Shown here: one piece after another, positions 34,246 through 43,112 of the stretch
How positions within the stretch are numbered: position 1 is the stretch's first letter
How the letters are laid out: the number at the start of each line of letters is the position of its first letter
Assembly: GCF_003330725.1 (NCBI RefSeq)
Contig: NZ_CP030840.1
Coordinates: forward strand, 5,022,001-5,086,000
Reading direction: 5' to 3'
DNA length: 64,000 nucleotides
Source of the DNA: Acidisarcina polymorpha
GTDB taxonomy: Bacteria > Acidobacteriota > Terriglobia > Terriglobales > Acidobacteriaceae
The notes under the pieces: generated by a model
Databases searched by the model: none
What the model saw: only the letters and a program-made list of their open reading frames with translations
Told to the model about the DNA's origin: nothing
Position numbers and translations under genes: made by a program

Positions 34246-35112
34246 TTAGGGCAGGTACGTGTCCCAAGTATGGGAGCTATTGGCTGGCGCCGAAGAGAAG
34301 ACGGAACGCTGTTGTTGAACGAACGCAGCATTGTTGATCTCATCCGCTGCGGCTGTTCGCTGCGCCATGTTCTGCACCGCCGCCTGAGCGGCTTCGCAGG
34401 CATGGAGCGCACCTTGCGCTTGGGACTCATTGAGATGGTGAGCGTTCGCCATGTTCAGGAGATTGAGCTGTTCAAGCTCCGTCGTCGTGAAGGATGTGGT
34501 ATCGAACTGCGACTGCGTAAGCGAACTCTGAGGCAGCAAGTTTCCATTACGCATCATGTTGTAATTGCCTACCGACCCAAGGCATTGGCTGGAGACCCCG
34601 TCCATGGCTTCCATTCGCGAGAGAGTTGCCAGAGCATGACTCGACCCGAGAACCTGTCCGCGAAGGAAGGACGACGAAGTCGAGTTCAGGCCAAGATTCA
34701 TGAGCCGCCACACCAAACTCGACGTGCCCGGCGCTTGACCGTTCATGGCAGCCTGAAGTCCACTCGTCTCCCCGTACTGGTTGGCGAAGCTTGATAGAGT
34801 CAGCTGCGACTGGATGGTTTGCCAGATCGACTTGCTGCTGAAGTTTTTCAGGTTGCCATGGATCATGTTGTAGGTCGTGATGGCCTGCTGGTAGTCCTTG
34901 TCAGCCGTCGCCAGCAATTGAATCGTATTGGCGAGTTGCTGCTGCCACGTAACACTGTTCTGCACGTTCTGGTAGATCTGTTGCAGGGCATGGGCAGACT
35001 GCGTAGGGTCGAAGACAACGCCACCAAATTGCGCATGGCCGGGCAGTGCGGTAAGCGTGAGGAAGAGGGCCGCGAGGGCTCCGCTGCGGTACTTAGTCAG
35101 AAGTAGCTGCAT
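34246..35112 (-). CDS. trbJ: VirB5/TrbJ minor pilus protein
   Basis: 288 residues from the ATG at 35112, chosen because AAAGGAG lies 6 bp upstream and a signal peptide follows at once (GALAALFLTLTALPGHAQFG). The mature protein is a helical TrbJ/VirB5-type adhesin: QIYQNVQNSVTWQQQLANT, ATADKDYQQAITTYN and a C-terminal AAVQNMAQRTAAADEINNAA. It is secreted to the periplasm and pilus tip. A much longer open frame upstream overlaps virB10 and is not used. Confidence 0.88.
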   Translation of the reverse strand: MQLLLTKYRSGALAALFLTLTALPGHAQFGGVVFDPTQSAHALQQIYQNVQNSVTWQQQLANTIQLLATADKDYQQAITTYNMIHGNLKNFSSKSIWQTIQSQLTLSSFANQYGETSGLQAAMNGQAPGTSSLVWRLMNLGLNSTSSSFLRGQVLGSSHALATLSRMEAMDGVSSQCLGSVGNYNMMRNGNLLPQSSLTQSQFDTTSFTTTELEQLNLLNMANAHHLNESQAQGALHACEAAQAAVQNMAQRTAAADEINNAAFVQQQRSVFSSAPANSSHTWDTYLP

Positions 35113-35128
35113 GGTTAGCTCCTTTACG

Positions 35129-36406
35129 TCACATTGCTGGTTCCACGCGGTGTTCTGCGTAAGAGGGGATGAGGAGATCACGGCCGATGTAGACCCGAGC
35201 TCGGGAACCTTCCTTGAGGGTGATGATTGGAAGGCGATTGAGGAAGTGGTTGAGGATCTGTTCGGCTTCCTCGCTGGATTGTGAGGAGATTCCGTTCCGA
35301 ATCTGAGCCGACGGATCGAGGATGTTGGTGTTGCCGACCTGGGCGAGGCCACCCAAACCGCCGATTGTGGCGGCGACGGCAAACGTTTGTAGATAACGAT
35401 TATCTACCTTGGTCGCGAGGCCGGTTGTGCCAAGCGGGTCAAGACCAGCGAACTTGTCGAGGTCGATGGAGAACCCATCGGGGCATATTGCCCGGTGAAA
35501 CGAGACCACCATCTTGCGCGCTTGGCTGCTGTTCACGGCCTGGACGCTTCCTACCAGTCGTGTCCCTTGTGGCAACAATAGCTGTTGGTGATCATGCGAA
35601 TAGTAGTCGGTGGTGAGCATGAGGAGGATCGGCCCGGACAGGCCTCCGTCGATGTGGTTGGTGACGACGCCTTCGAAGACACTTCCTTCGAACACTCGAT
35701 AGAGCTTGCCGTCGAAGGTATCGAAGTCGTATTTGCTGATCGCGGCGTCTTTCGGCTGCGGCTTGCCGTTTGCGGCGTCCTCGACTCCCTCAACTGTGCC
35801 GGGCTTCTCAAGATGCTCACTGAGCGCTGCCGAAGGCAACTGGGCTGAGGCAGGATGTGTCTGGGTCGGAGCATTCTCGGCTGCTGGCCGGGCGAAGTCA
35901 ACGGCGACGGTGTCGCTGTCGAGCGCATCCTGGTGCTGCTTCTCACGGGCTAGTGCAGCTTGCTTCGCCTGGGCTTGACGCTCGGACATCTGCGAGGTCG
36001 CCTGTGGCGCGTTCGGGTTGTTCGGTCCGTAAAGGGCTGCTCGCTGTGCCGCGGTCATCGGCGGAGCATTCGGAGACTCCGGTCCGGGCGCCTCTGCACC
36101 CTGAATCTGTGCGAGCAGAGCGGCAGTTGCGAGACGCTGCTGCTGCTCTTCCTGATCCTTCTTTGCGGTTTGCTCCTGCTGGGTCTCAAAGCTATTCACT
36201 TGCTGCGGATTCGCGGCAGCCGGCCGAGCAGCCATCAGGCTCTTTGCCGGAGCAGCCCTCTTTCCAGCGTTTACGACGCTCGATACCACAAAGATCAGCA
36301 AGATGATGAACAACAGGATTAGCAAGGGCTGTTTCTTGTTGAGAGGAGTCCCGGCCTCTGGTTGCTCGGGGACGGTTGCAGGAGGACTAACAGGTGTCTC
36401 GGTCAT
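35129..36406 (-). CDS. trbI: VirB10/TrbI outer-membrane-core protein
   Basis: 425 residues. A short cytoplasmic N-terminus, one membrane helix (LLILLFIILLIFVVSSVV), a long Pro/Gln/Ala-rich periplasmic linker and the conserved C-terminal beta barrel (YRVFEGSVFEGVVTNHIDGGLSG, LLLPQGTRLVGSV, LDKFAGLDPLGTTGLATKVDN). It spans the envelope and gates the channel. It is 2 bp after virB9 and 16 bp before virB5. Confidence 0.94.
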   Translation of the reverse strand: MTETPVSPPATVPEQPEAGTPLNKKQPLLILLFIILLIFVVSSVVNAGKRAAPAKSLMAARPAAANPQQVNSFETQQEQTAKKDQEEQQQRLATAALLAQIQGAEAPGPESPNAPPMTAAQRAALYGPNNPNAPQATSQMSERQAQAKQAALAREKQHQDALDSDTVAVDFARPAAENAPTQTHPASAQLPSAALSEHLEKPGTVEGVEDAANGKPQPKDAAISKYDFDTFDGKLYRVFEGSVFEGVVTNHIDGGLSGPILLMLTTDYYSHDHQQLLLPQGTRLVGSVQAVNSSQARKMVVSFHRAICPDGFSIDLDKFAGLDPLGTTGLATKVDNRYLQTFAVAATIGGLGGLAQVGNTNILDPSAQIRNGISSQSSEEAEQILNHFLNRLPIITLKEGSRARVYIGRDLLIPSYAEHRVEPAM

Positions 36407-36408
36407 GA

Positions 36409-37245
36409 CTAGCTCCCCGCCTTGATCTGCCGAAAGTCGACGCGCTGCTTGCCAATGGAGAGGTATCCCTGAGCAACGGTCTTTGGAATCGTATAGAGGC
36501 CATTGGCGAAGTCGTAGTTGATGAGCGAGCCCTTGCCATCCTTTAGCTCATAGAGCGCAGGGGTCTCCTGAAACTTGCCTCGTAAATAGGTGAACTTGTC
36601 ATCGCGCCATATCTGCTCGACGCCAAGTGCCGCGCCCTTCTTTTGGTCCCAGGTGTAGTCGAAGTGCAACGTGCCGGGATAGGTGGCCTTATAGCTCTCG
36701 GCTGCCGTCGCGACTGCCTTATGGTCGGCCTCCAAAGCCTTGCGGGCATCGTCAGCCTCCTTCTTCAGCTGTGCTTCCTTCGCGTCAGCCTCAGCGGCGG
36801 GTACGAAGACAGGTGACTTCGCTATATTCTCCGCGGCTCTTGGGTCGCTCGATGTGACGTAAACCTTCGAATCAAAATGAGGATTGTCTTTCTCGGTGGA
36901 GATCTCCTTCAGTTCGATCGTGTACTCATTGCCGTGATCAGAAACGATGTGGAGGTCCGTGGTGCTATCGGCAACCTTGGGCTTGATGGAGATATAACGA
37001 CTGGCCACATGCCCGGCGTCGAAGACCCAACTGACCGTGTCGCCTCCGAAGACGGTCGCGACCTTCTCCTCGGCAGGCAATTCGATCAGTGTTGATTGGA
37101 GAAGGGCGGCGCGGACCACTGGGGGTGCGGCGGCATCCGCCGTGACGATAGTGCGAGGCGCACTTGGCTGAAGATGCGGAGTCTGTGCATTCCCCGCAGC
37201 GCCGATGGCGGCCGCGGTCACAAAGGTAAAGAGCTTTGAAGTCAT
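36409..37245 (-). CDS. trbG: VirB9/TrbG outer-membrane-core protein
   Basis: 278 residues from the ATG at 37245 (AAGGAG 5 bp upstream; signal peptide LFTFVTAAAIGAAGNAQ). A longer frame with further upstream starts has no ribosome site. The N-terminal beta domain includes STLIELPAEEKVATVFGGD and VSWVFDAGHVASRYISIKP; a helical Lys/Ala-rich insert precedes the C-terminal domain FDYTWDQKKGAALGVEQIWRD. It pairs with VirB10 in the core complex. Confidence 0.92.
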   Translation of the reverse strand: MTSKLFTFVTAAAIGAAGNAQTPHLQPSAPRTIVTADAAAPPVVRAALLQSTLIELPAEEKVATVFGGDTVSWVFDAGHVASRYISIKPKVADSTTDLHIVSDHGNEYTIELKEISTEKDNPHFDSKVYVTSSDPRAAENIAKSPVFVPAAEADAKEAQLKKEADDARKALEADHKAVATAAESYKATYPGTLHFDYTWDQKKGAALGVEQIWRDDKFTYLRGKFQETPALYELKDGKGSLINYDFANGLYTIPKTVAQGYLSIGKQRVDFRQIKAGS

Positions 37246-37282
37246 AACGTCTCCTTTGAACGGGTTTGTGTTGCCTAGCCTG

Positions 37283-39637
37283 CTATGCCGACTCGCCCTG
37301 CGCAAAACGCTCAATGCCCTCATGAAGTCCGTACATCTCGATCAGCTTCGAACGCCGCACCTTGTCCTTCGGCTTCGTCGAAAACTTTGCGTAACTCCGG
37401 CTGTCGAGATTGAGGGTGATGACTTTGGTGATGCCGTCACGCCGGACGTAAAGCCCTTCGCGCGGACGCAGGCTCTCAAAGAGATCCAACTGCTGCTCGC
37501 TGAGCTTGAAGAGCTCGCCATAGAACTTGCGGTTGAAGGTCGCGTCGGGTAGGAACAGGAACGAAGTACACGAGTTCACGATGGAGTCAGCGTTCTCGCC
37601 TAAATCATTCGCAGACTGCCCGATCATGGTCACGCCACCGAGGTTCTTCCGCACCGTCTTGATGGAAGCAAGTGCCCCTTCAAGCAAATGCTTGTTCTTC
37701 ATGTTGGAAAAGATCTCTTCAATGAGCACATGCTTGGGAACACCTAGGTTCCTCGGGTCGTAGAGAATATCGTCGATACGGCGCAAGATCCAGACCATCA
37801 ACGGTTCGATGAGGTCGGCATACTGCTTGTTGTTGACACCTTGGAAGTCAAAGCACTGCAAACGCGCCATGCGCAGGCTATCCTCCGCGTTGTCAAAGAC
37901 CGCGTGGTAAACGCCCTGATCCTTCCACTTCGCCATGTAACGATCGAGGTGTTTGGGCAGTGTCAGATTGGCGAGCCTACGCATGGCCTGCGGCAGGTTG
38001 TAAATGCCTCTTACTGATTTGAAGACATCGTCATCGTCCTCAGGGCCAAGCGTCGCCCCCGAGTTGGTGAGCAGCAACTTAACGAAGGAATGAAGGAACG
38101 CGATATTCGTTTCGGTTGGCTCAAGTGCAAACGGATTAATCCTTGGACCGTCTTTGCCGACCCGATCGATCCGACCTCCGTAGAGTTCGACCACGCTCTC
38201 GTAGCTGCCGCCGATATCAAAAATGAAGGTAAAGCCGCCATACTTTTGCTCCAGGCTGAGCATCTGGCAGGCATGGACGCTCTTGCCGGTTCCTGTTGGG
38301 CCGATGATGAGCTGAACGCGTACACCGTTCACATAGGTGTCCTGGAAAAAGGGTGTCCGGGTCCGGGTCTCGAAGATGTTCAGGTACTCAGCGTCGAGGT
38401 CATCAGAATGCGTGTGACCCAAGTGGGGCGCGAAAATGCTGGACAGCCGTGCGTGATGATCTTCCCGCAGCCAGAGTGGATACACGTTGAACTGCCGATT
38501 GCCCGGAAACATCGCGTAGAAGGCGGAGAGATTGCCGTAGGTCTCTTCCATGATGGGAGCACGGGCGTCCACGAAGAGCCGATGGACAGCAGGCGTTGCA
38601 GCGCGTAGCTCTGAGGCGGACCCCGCCGAAAGCAACAGCCGCAAGGCGTAATCGCCCTGACCAAGCTTGTCGAGCGATGAAACGACTTCGCTGAGGTTGT
38701 CGACATTGCTGGAAACAGCTTTCGCTGTAGCCGTGGTCTCGAGCGGGGCAGCATTTCTTCCGCTCATCAGACGTTGTAAAGGAGAAAGCTTGAAGAATTC
38801 TAGAAACTTCTCTTGGCTTGTCACTTCCTTACGTGTGGCACTGTCCGACTGGGGCCGCCACACAGAACATAGAATGCTGTCGCAATCGAGCTCCATGAGG
38901 CCCATAAACAGACAGGGACGAGAGATCTCCGGCGTACCGGTCAACGGGAACATCTGGACAAAGCGGCGTCCGATGCGGAGGTGCTCGCTGTGCCACTCAA
39001 CTGGGGACCTCACGATCTGCCGGTCTGCACCAGCATCCGAGCGCAGATGGACATCGGATGCCCATTCTTCAAGGTTGAAGAGATAGCTGAAAAACTGAAA
39101 GGCTTGCTCCTTGCCAAGGAGCTTCAGGCCGACTGATTCGCTCAGGTGCGACTCAAGGATTGTTGCCGCTTTTTCGAGTTCAAAGAGCTGTCGGTCAGTC
39201 GCGATGCTTTGATCTTTCGGCTTGCGGCTTAGCGGGTTGCTGACATCAGGCTCGATTGTGAGGCACCAGTGCAAGTCGATCCGACGGAACCGGGCTGCCC
39301 GGTTCAGAAAGTTGATGCGGTCATCCGCGAATGCTTGGGTGACGGCGTCCGGATACTTTGTTTGCCGAGGGAGAGAGAAACCCGCCCGGACGCGAGTGTA
39401 CTGATATAGGCAGGCTCCTTGAGGAAGCCCTCGGAGCGAACCTTCCACGCCGCGCACCCTGGCGTATAAGTCTTCATCCGTCCGGCTTTCCGCATCGATA
39501 CCATCAAGCGAGAAAAGGCATCCGTAGCCTCCGGCTTTGAGCGCGAAAATGCTATTGCCGACAAAGTGCGAGATTGGCACAATGCTGCTCGCTGCGCCAG
39601 CCTTGGTAAACCACGGTGCGTTATTTGCGAGGGTCAT
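37283..39637 (-). CDS. trbE: VirB4/TrbE transfer ATPase
   Basis: 784 residues. The N-terminal VirB4 domain is followed by a RecA-like motor with Walker A GPTGTGKS (446-453), FTFIFDIGGSYES, INPFALEPTE and a Walker B region HVLIEEIFSNMKNK. Walker B has Glu-Glu rather than the usual Asp-Glu, worth noting although TrbE-type proteins vary here. ILLxxGQSANDLG-type sensor residues (GGVTMIGQSANDL) follow. It energises pilus biogenesis and substrate entry. It overlaps the virB3 gene by 17 bp and is separated from virB9 by 37 bp. Confidence 0.95.
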   Translation of the reverse strand: MTLANNAPWFTKAGAASSIVPISHFVGNSIFALKAGGYGCLFSLDGIDAESRTDEDLYARVRGVEGSLRGLPQGACLYQYTRVRAGFSLPRQTKYPDAVTQAFADDRINFLNRAARFRRIDLHWCLTIEPDVSNPLSRKPKDQSIATDRQLFELEKAATILESHLSESVGLKLLGKEQAFQFFSYLFNLEEWASDVHLRSDAGADRQIVRSPVEWHSEHLRIGRRFVQMFPLTGTPEISRPCLFMGLMELDCDSILCSVWRPQSDSATRKEVTSQEKFLEFFKLSPLQRLMSGRNAAPLETTATAKAVSSNVDNLSEVVSSLDKLGQGDYALRLLLSAGSASELRAATPAVHRLFVDARAPIMEETYGNLSAFYAMFPGNRQFNVYPLWLREDHHARLSSIFAPHLGHTHSDDLDAEYLNIFETRTRTPFFQDTYVNGVRVQLIIGPTGTGKSVHACQMLSLEQKYGGFTFIFDIGGSYESVVELYGGRIDRVGKDGPRINPFALEPTETNIAFLHSFVKLLLTNSGATLGPEDDDDVFKSVRGIYNLPQAMRRLANLTLPKHLDRYMAKWKDQGVYHAVFDNAEDSLRMARLQCFDFQGVNNKQYADLIEPLMVWILRRIDDILYDPRNLGVPKHVLIEEIFSNMKNKHLLEGALASIKTVRKNLGGVTMIGQSANDLGENADSIVNSCTSFLFLPDATFNRKFYGELFKLSEQQLDLFESLRPREGLYVRRDGITKVITLNLDSRSYAKFSTKPKDKVRRSKLIEMYGLHEGIERFAQGESA

Positions 39638-39887
39638 AGTAGCTCCTCTGTTTTAGGCTCAGAGACCAAAGTTGAAACATCTTGGGGTGCTTGCGAACGA
39701 TGAGCCACGCTCCAAGTAACAGCGCCGGAAAGCTGAAGATAGCGAGCCATTTGAAACCGGCGAGGAAAACCGTCACCGTGACGAAAACAATGGACATCCA
39801 CGCTGACAGTTCGAGACCTAATTTGGTCCTGGGTCGATTCAGTGCGCCATTGATTGGTAACGGTTCTCCCCGCTTCGTAGTGTGCAT
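39621..39887 (-). CDS. trbD: VirB3/TrbD channel protein
   Basis: 88 residues. The short N-terminus PINGALNRPRTKLGLE is followed by two adjacent membrane helices (AWMSIVFVTVTVFLAG and LAIFSFPALLLGAWLIV) and a KHPKMFQLW tail, the normal VirB3/TrbD layout. It partners VirB4 at the inner membrane and overlaps that gene by 17 bp. It is 7 bp after the pilin gene. Confidence 0.88.
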   Translation of the reverse strand: MHTTKRGEPLPINGALNRPRTKLGLELSAWMSIVFVTVTVFLAGFKWLAIFSFPALLLGAWLIVRKHPKMFQLWSLSLKQRSYYDPRK

Positions 39888-39894
39888 GGCTACG

Positions 39895-40293
39895 TCACAT
39901 CGATTGGCCGGTCAGTGAACCAATCCAGCCAGCACCCCATCCGAGTACGCCTGCACCGAATAGCGCACCGAATAAGCCTGGAATTGCATCTTGGAAACGT
40001 CCACTCAACATCCGGATTCCAGCGAAGATCAAACCGCCGAAACAGATGACGGCACCCGCATAAATCGCAAAAGTTTTGAACGTTCCCATGAGCGTCTGAG
40101 CACCTGAGAAGTCCATCGTTCCCTGAGCATGAGCTACGCTCGCGAATGTGAGCGCAAAGAGGGTCGGAGCCATCACGCGAGTGGCCTGGGCGAGGCGTGA
40201 CTTGAAAGAGGGTTGGACCTGCCGGACGGCGGTCTGGCAAGACAACCGATTGGAACTCTTGGCCAATCGGACTCGACGGTGGGATTCGTTCAC
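39895..40293 (-). CDS. trbC: VirB2/TrbC conjugative pilin
   Basis: 132 residues. A long basic N-terminus leads to a signal-like segment ending SVAHAQG (about residue 57). The mature pilin has two hydrophobic helices, FAIYAGAVICFGGLIFAGIR and IPGLFGALFGAGVLGWGAG, separated by a basic loop (MLSGRF), as in TrbC/VirB2. It is the first structural gene of the channel operon; its promoter must lie in 40294-40430. Confidence 0.9.
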   Translation of the reverse strand: MNESHRRVRLAKSSNRLSCQTAVRQVQPSFKSRLAQATRVMAPTLFALTFASVAHAQGTMDFSGAQTLMGTFKTFAIYAGAVICFGGLIFAGIRMLSGRFQDAIPGLFGALFGAGVLGWGAGWIGSLTGQSM

Positions 40294-40430
40294 TTTGCAC
40301 CTCCGCTGACTTGGCGTTCGTCAGCTATGGCGCAAAGTTAATTCCGTTTCAAACCGCCCGTCCAATTCCTTGGAGGATGAGCATTATTCCGTGGGGTTAT
40401 ACAGTCATCGTTGCGGAGGACTATCCGAAG

Positions 40431-40658
40431 TTAATCCAAGGGCAAACGATGGAGCACTTCTGGCTCTCCAGCGCCACCAAGAATCATCAGACTTGCCTCG
40501 GTTGTCTGGCGGCCGACAACACAGCACGAGAGGCTCGTGCCATCCTCGAAATCGATCTGGATTTCGGTGCCCTCCGTGGGGTCGCGAAAGATCCTTAGTG
40601 CCTGGATCGTCTTGCCAATGACTTGAGGACACTCGACAGGATCTCTATCTGAACTCAT
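40431..40658 (-). CDS. Small hypothetical protein before the transfer operon
   Basis: 75 residues from the ATG at 40658, preceded by GGAGGGG; a longer frame upstream lacks such a site. The sequence (IGKTIQALRIFRDPTEGTEI, IDFEDGTSLSCCVVG) suggests a small beta-rich domain. No family recognised. It is transcribed toward the pilin gene and divergently from an XRE regulator, so it may belong to the element's control region. Confidence 0.5.
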   Translation of the reverse strand: MSSDRDPVECPQVIGKTIQALRIFRDPTEGTEIQIDFEDGTSLSCCVVGRQTTEASLMILGGAGEPEVLHRLPLD

Positions 40659-40734
40659 ACCGCTTTCACCCCTCCGGCAACTACCACTTTGTCCCTTATT
40701 AGGGAAATCGTCAAGGCTTCCACAGACTTGAAGG

Positions 40735-40998
40735 GTGAGCAAGCCGAATCCTGCCGAAACCCGCAAATCACGGAAGGCCAGGACGGCTGCCCATCAAGAA
40801 ACATACGACATTTTCCTACAGCGGCTCATTATAGCGAGAGAAGAATTGGGATTGAGTCAGCGTGACGTGTGTGAGCGCATGGGAATGCCGCACTCCTTTC
40901 TCTCGAAGTGTGAAATTGGCGATCGTCGGGTGGACGTAATGGAATTTTTACAGCTTGCCCAAATCTACGGCAAGCCTCTTCAATTCTTTCTGGATTGA
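40735..40998 (+). CDS. XRE-family transcriptional regulator
   Basis: 87 residues, GTG start at 40735. A single HTH_3 domain: RLIIAREELGLSQRDVCERMG, then MPHSFLSKCEIGDRRVDVMEF with LAQIYGKPLQFF. It diverges from the small gene and the transfer operon, with 76 bp between starts, a typical place for a repressor that controls an integrative or conjugative element. Confidence 0.9.
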   Translation: MSKPNPAETRKSRKARTAAHQETYDIFLQRLIIAREELGLSQRDVCERMGMPHSFLSKCEIGDRRVDVMEFLQLAQIYGKPLQFFLD

Positions 40999-41016
40999 AG
41001 GGGCTGCGAACTGCTT

Positions 41017-41664
41017 TCACACCAGCACAACGTCCAGACGATCCGCCAAATTCAAGACCTCCGGCCGGGCACTGCCGTCTGCTAACAGGAGTGATTCAGG
41101 TCCGCTGACCGGGATGAAGGACAATCCCTTGAGGCGCGGCTCGAATAGAACAACCGCCTGAGCCCGATCGTCCTGGCGTGATGTCCAAAGCAATCCATCC
41201 GCGTTTGAGTGGTCACCGTAGAAACGAGCTGCCCACTTCCTGGTGATCGGATACTCGGCAGCCTCGGTATCGATTAGATCGCACCGACGCACGCCAAGTT
41301 TCTTCAAAGCAATCGAAGTGAGGTCTATCAAACGGAGGTGCCGGGGAGAACGGATAGCCGAAGACACCTGGCCATCAACGTGGGAAACCTTCGACAGAGT
41401 CTTGAATCCGGCATGGAATGGAACATCATGGAAGACAGTCTCCATCAGAGCGCAGTCCAGAGTGGTTCCTGCATAGAGCGTAGGGACCAAAGTGCCGCTG
41501 TTATCCAATAGAGGACTGAAGCGGGCGTCGCCCGTATTGGAGGGATTGAACTGGTCTGGTTGATAGAGCGACGAATGAACCCGGTGGAGCGTCTGACCTT
41601 CGCCCCATTGGATCAGTGTCGTCCGAAGCGTTCCTGTGGAAGGAGGCTGAGCACCCTTAGCCAT
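41017..41664 (-). CDS. RES-domain toxin (NAD+-degrading)
   Basis: 215 residues. RES-family pattern: TLHRVHSSLYQPDQFNPS with R28, GDARFSPL with R48, YAGTTLDCALMETVFHDV with Y64 and E75, and a C-terminal LLWTSRQDD block. Members of the family break down NAD+ and stop growth until neutralised by the partner antitoxin. It overlaps the antitoxin gene by 8 bp and is the second gene of the pair, the usual order. It probably stabilises the mobile region. Confidence 0.9.
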   Translation of the reverse strand: MAKGAQPPSTGTLRTTLIQWGEGQTLHRVHSSLYQPDQFNPSNTGDARFSPLLDNSGTLVPTLYAGTTLDCALMETVFHDVPFHAGFKTLSKVSHVDGQVSSAIRSPRHLRLIDLTSIALKKLGVRRCDLIDTEAAEYPITRKWAARFYGDHSNADGLLWTSRQDDRAQAVVLFEPRLKGLSFIPVSGPESLLLADGSARPEVLNLADRLDVVLV

Positions 41665-42325
41665 GCTGCAGACCAGTCGCCTCGGTCATCGCAGCCCTTA
41701 GAACAGCCTCTGGTTGGCTCCCAACAATCTCTTTCGGCGCGTGCCCACCCAGATAGCTGTTCACGCCGGCAAACCAAAACGCGATCTCCCATCCACTCCT
41801 CGCTTCAAGGACATGCAGTATTTCCGCGATAACAGGTAACGGTCGGACTGCGTCCCGTGTGCTTAGGGCGTACAACGGATAGAGGTCGATGCCCTTATTG
41901 GTAATGGCGAAGATCAGTCGCCCCTGTTTCCAACGATTCGGCTGGGAACTCGGATTCTTGACGCTGAATGAGCCTAATTCTGCGATAGCCGTCGCTGGCG
42001 CGAAGTCGCCGCTCTCAAGAACCATCGAGCGGGCTGCGCTCATCATTTTGGCTTCTCGGAGCTTTGTCGGGGAAAGTTCGAGTTCCGGCGTCAACGCCTC
42101 TACTACCGCGTTCCACTTTTCAGTTCGCCGCACGTCAATGAGATCGTCCATCAAGACCGCTACCTGTTTAAGCATTGCAAACTTCTTCTGTCTGGTTACG
42201 TCGTCTTCACCCGCGACGACGAAGGCAAGTACCTGGGCATGCTCGGTTTGGAGGCCCGATGCGATGTCAGCGGAACTTCCTTCTCTGACATCCCATGCCA
42301 CGCTGCGCTTCTGCTGAACCATCAT
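41657..42325 (-). CDS. Xre/MbcA/ParS-type antitoxin of the RES toxin
   Basis: 222 residues from the ATG at 42325 (a TTG one codon earlier and an ATG one codon later are alternatives). The C-terminal 60 residues (VLEARSGWEIAFWFAGVNSYLGGHAPKEIVGSQPEAV) match the MbcA/ParS toxin-binding segment, with the W(F/L)xxxNxxLGGxxPxE pattern. The N-terminal part is longer than usual and not clearly HTH. It binds the RES toxin and represses the operon; nested inverted repeats lie just upstream of its start. Confidence 0.78.
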   Translation of the reverse strand: MMVQQKRSVAWDVREGSSADIASGLQTEHAQVLAFVVAGEDDVTRQKKFAMLKQVAVLMDDLIDVRRTEKWNAVVEALTPELELSPTKLREAKMMSAARSMVLESGDFAPATAIAELGSFSVKNPSSQPNRWKQGRLIFAITNKGIDLYPLYALSTRDAVRPLPVIAEILHVLEARSGWEIAFWFAGVNSYLGGHAPKEIVGSQPEAVLRAAMTEATGLQHG

Positions 42326-42335
42326 CAAGAACCTC

Positions 42336-42379
42336 TGCGATATACATTATCACGCATGCACTCTTGCGTATCGCATAAT
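42336..42379. promoter_or_regulatory. Nested inverted repeats upstream of the RES toxin-antitoxin operon
   Basis: TGCGATA (42336-42342) pairs with TATCGCA (42369-42375). ACGCA (42352-42356) pairs with TGCGT (42365-42369), and ATTAT (42346-42350) with ATAAT (42375-42379). The cluster starts 10 bp upstream of the antitoxin start, where autorepressing antitoxins bind. Confidence 0.5.
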
Positions 42380-42418
42380 CAATGGGAAGTTTCGCTCGTC
42401 GGAACTCGCCGTCCGCTA

Positions 42419-42456
42419 GGAGGTCTCCAAAAAACGCACAACAGAGCATGTTAGCG
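42419..42456. repeat. Candidate Tn3-family terminal inverted repeat
   Basis: A 38-bp stretch beginning GGAGGTCTCCAAAAAACG and ending GCATGTTAGCG resembles the Tn3-family end pattern (GGGG..GTCTC.GAAAACG ... GC.CGCTAAG). It lies 22 bp beyond the stop of the tnpA remnant, the right place for the transposon end. No partner repeat was found on the other side. Confidence 0.42.
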
Positions 42457-42478
42457 AGGGTTTGGAGACCGGAGAGGC

Positions 42479-43035
42479 CTAAATCTGCCTTGTTTGAGCC
42501 TGAATCGTTTCCATTGGGTCTCCGATGAGGTCGATGTGCTCCCAAGCGAGCGAGGAAAGGCACCTCAACAGCGCAGGAGCGAGGATTAGTCCTTTTCGGG
42601 TGAGGCTTGGACCGCCCTCTCCATGTAGACGGTATTCCAGAGCGGGATCATGGCTGTGCCGAGAGCCAGGCCGCTTGCCCGGTATCGCTGCTGCTCGAAG
42701 CTGCGGTCTGATCTCTCCGAAAGCGGCAGAGGGAGATGGCTCTGGCGAGCGCGTTTTGGGCTTCCCCTTGTTGAGACCTGCGTGAACGCGGCGGCTCTAA
42801 TTGCCTCGCGGACACGTTCGATTACGTAAAATTAGGAAAGAAGAATCACGTGTTGCCGCACTTTCTCGATCAGGCTGCTCACAAGCACAACGCCTTTGTC
42901 GGTCTGCATTGCGGTCCGTGTCGGCTCCTGGACAGCGTGCTTGTGGTGAGGAGTCGTGAAAAGCGCGAAGCCGAAGTCTGGCAGAGCCAATAAAGTCTCG
43001 CGTTCGGCGGGAGAAAAGATCGAAAGACGGGGCAT
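42479..43035 (-). pseudogene. Tn3-family transposase (tnpA) remnant, internally deleted
   Basis: Only the two ends of a Tn3 transposase survive. The N-terminal start (MPRLSIFSPAERETLLALPD, from 43035) is typical of the DUF4158 domain. C-terminal blocks read [20 protein letters not shown] (about 42603-42681) and SLAWEHIDLIGD (about 42518-42544), the family's LWNTVYLERAV and LGWEHINLTGD motifs. The intact enzyme is near 1000 residues; here the middle is missing and frames are broken. The remnant diverges from a resolvase gene, as in Tn3. Confidence 0.8.
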
Positions 43036-43112
43036 GATGCTGCTCTTGCAAACGGATAATATGAAAACGACGGTTCGCTTGATTGGTACATCACCGGACC
43101 TGAGTTTTTTTC

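Noticed and set aside
40311-40598. 95-codon plus-strand ORF between the pilin gene and the XRE gene
   Set aside because: It is antisense to the 75-residue gene at 40431-40658, which has the better ribosome site and composition.
42525-42785. 86-codon plus-strand ORF
   Set aside because: It is the antisense of the Tn3 tnpA C-terminal remnant.
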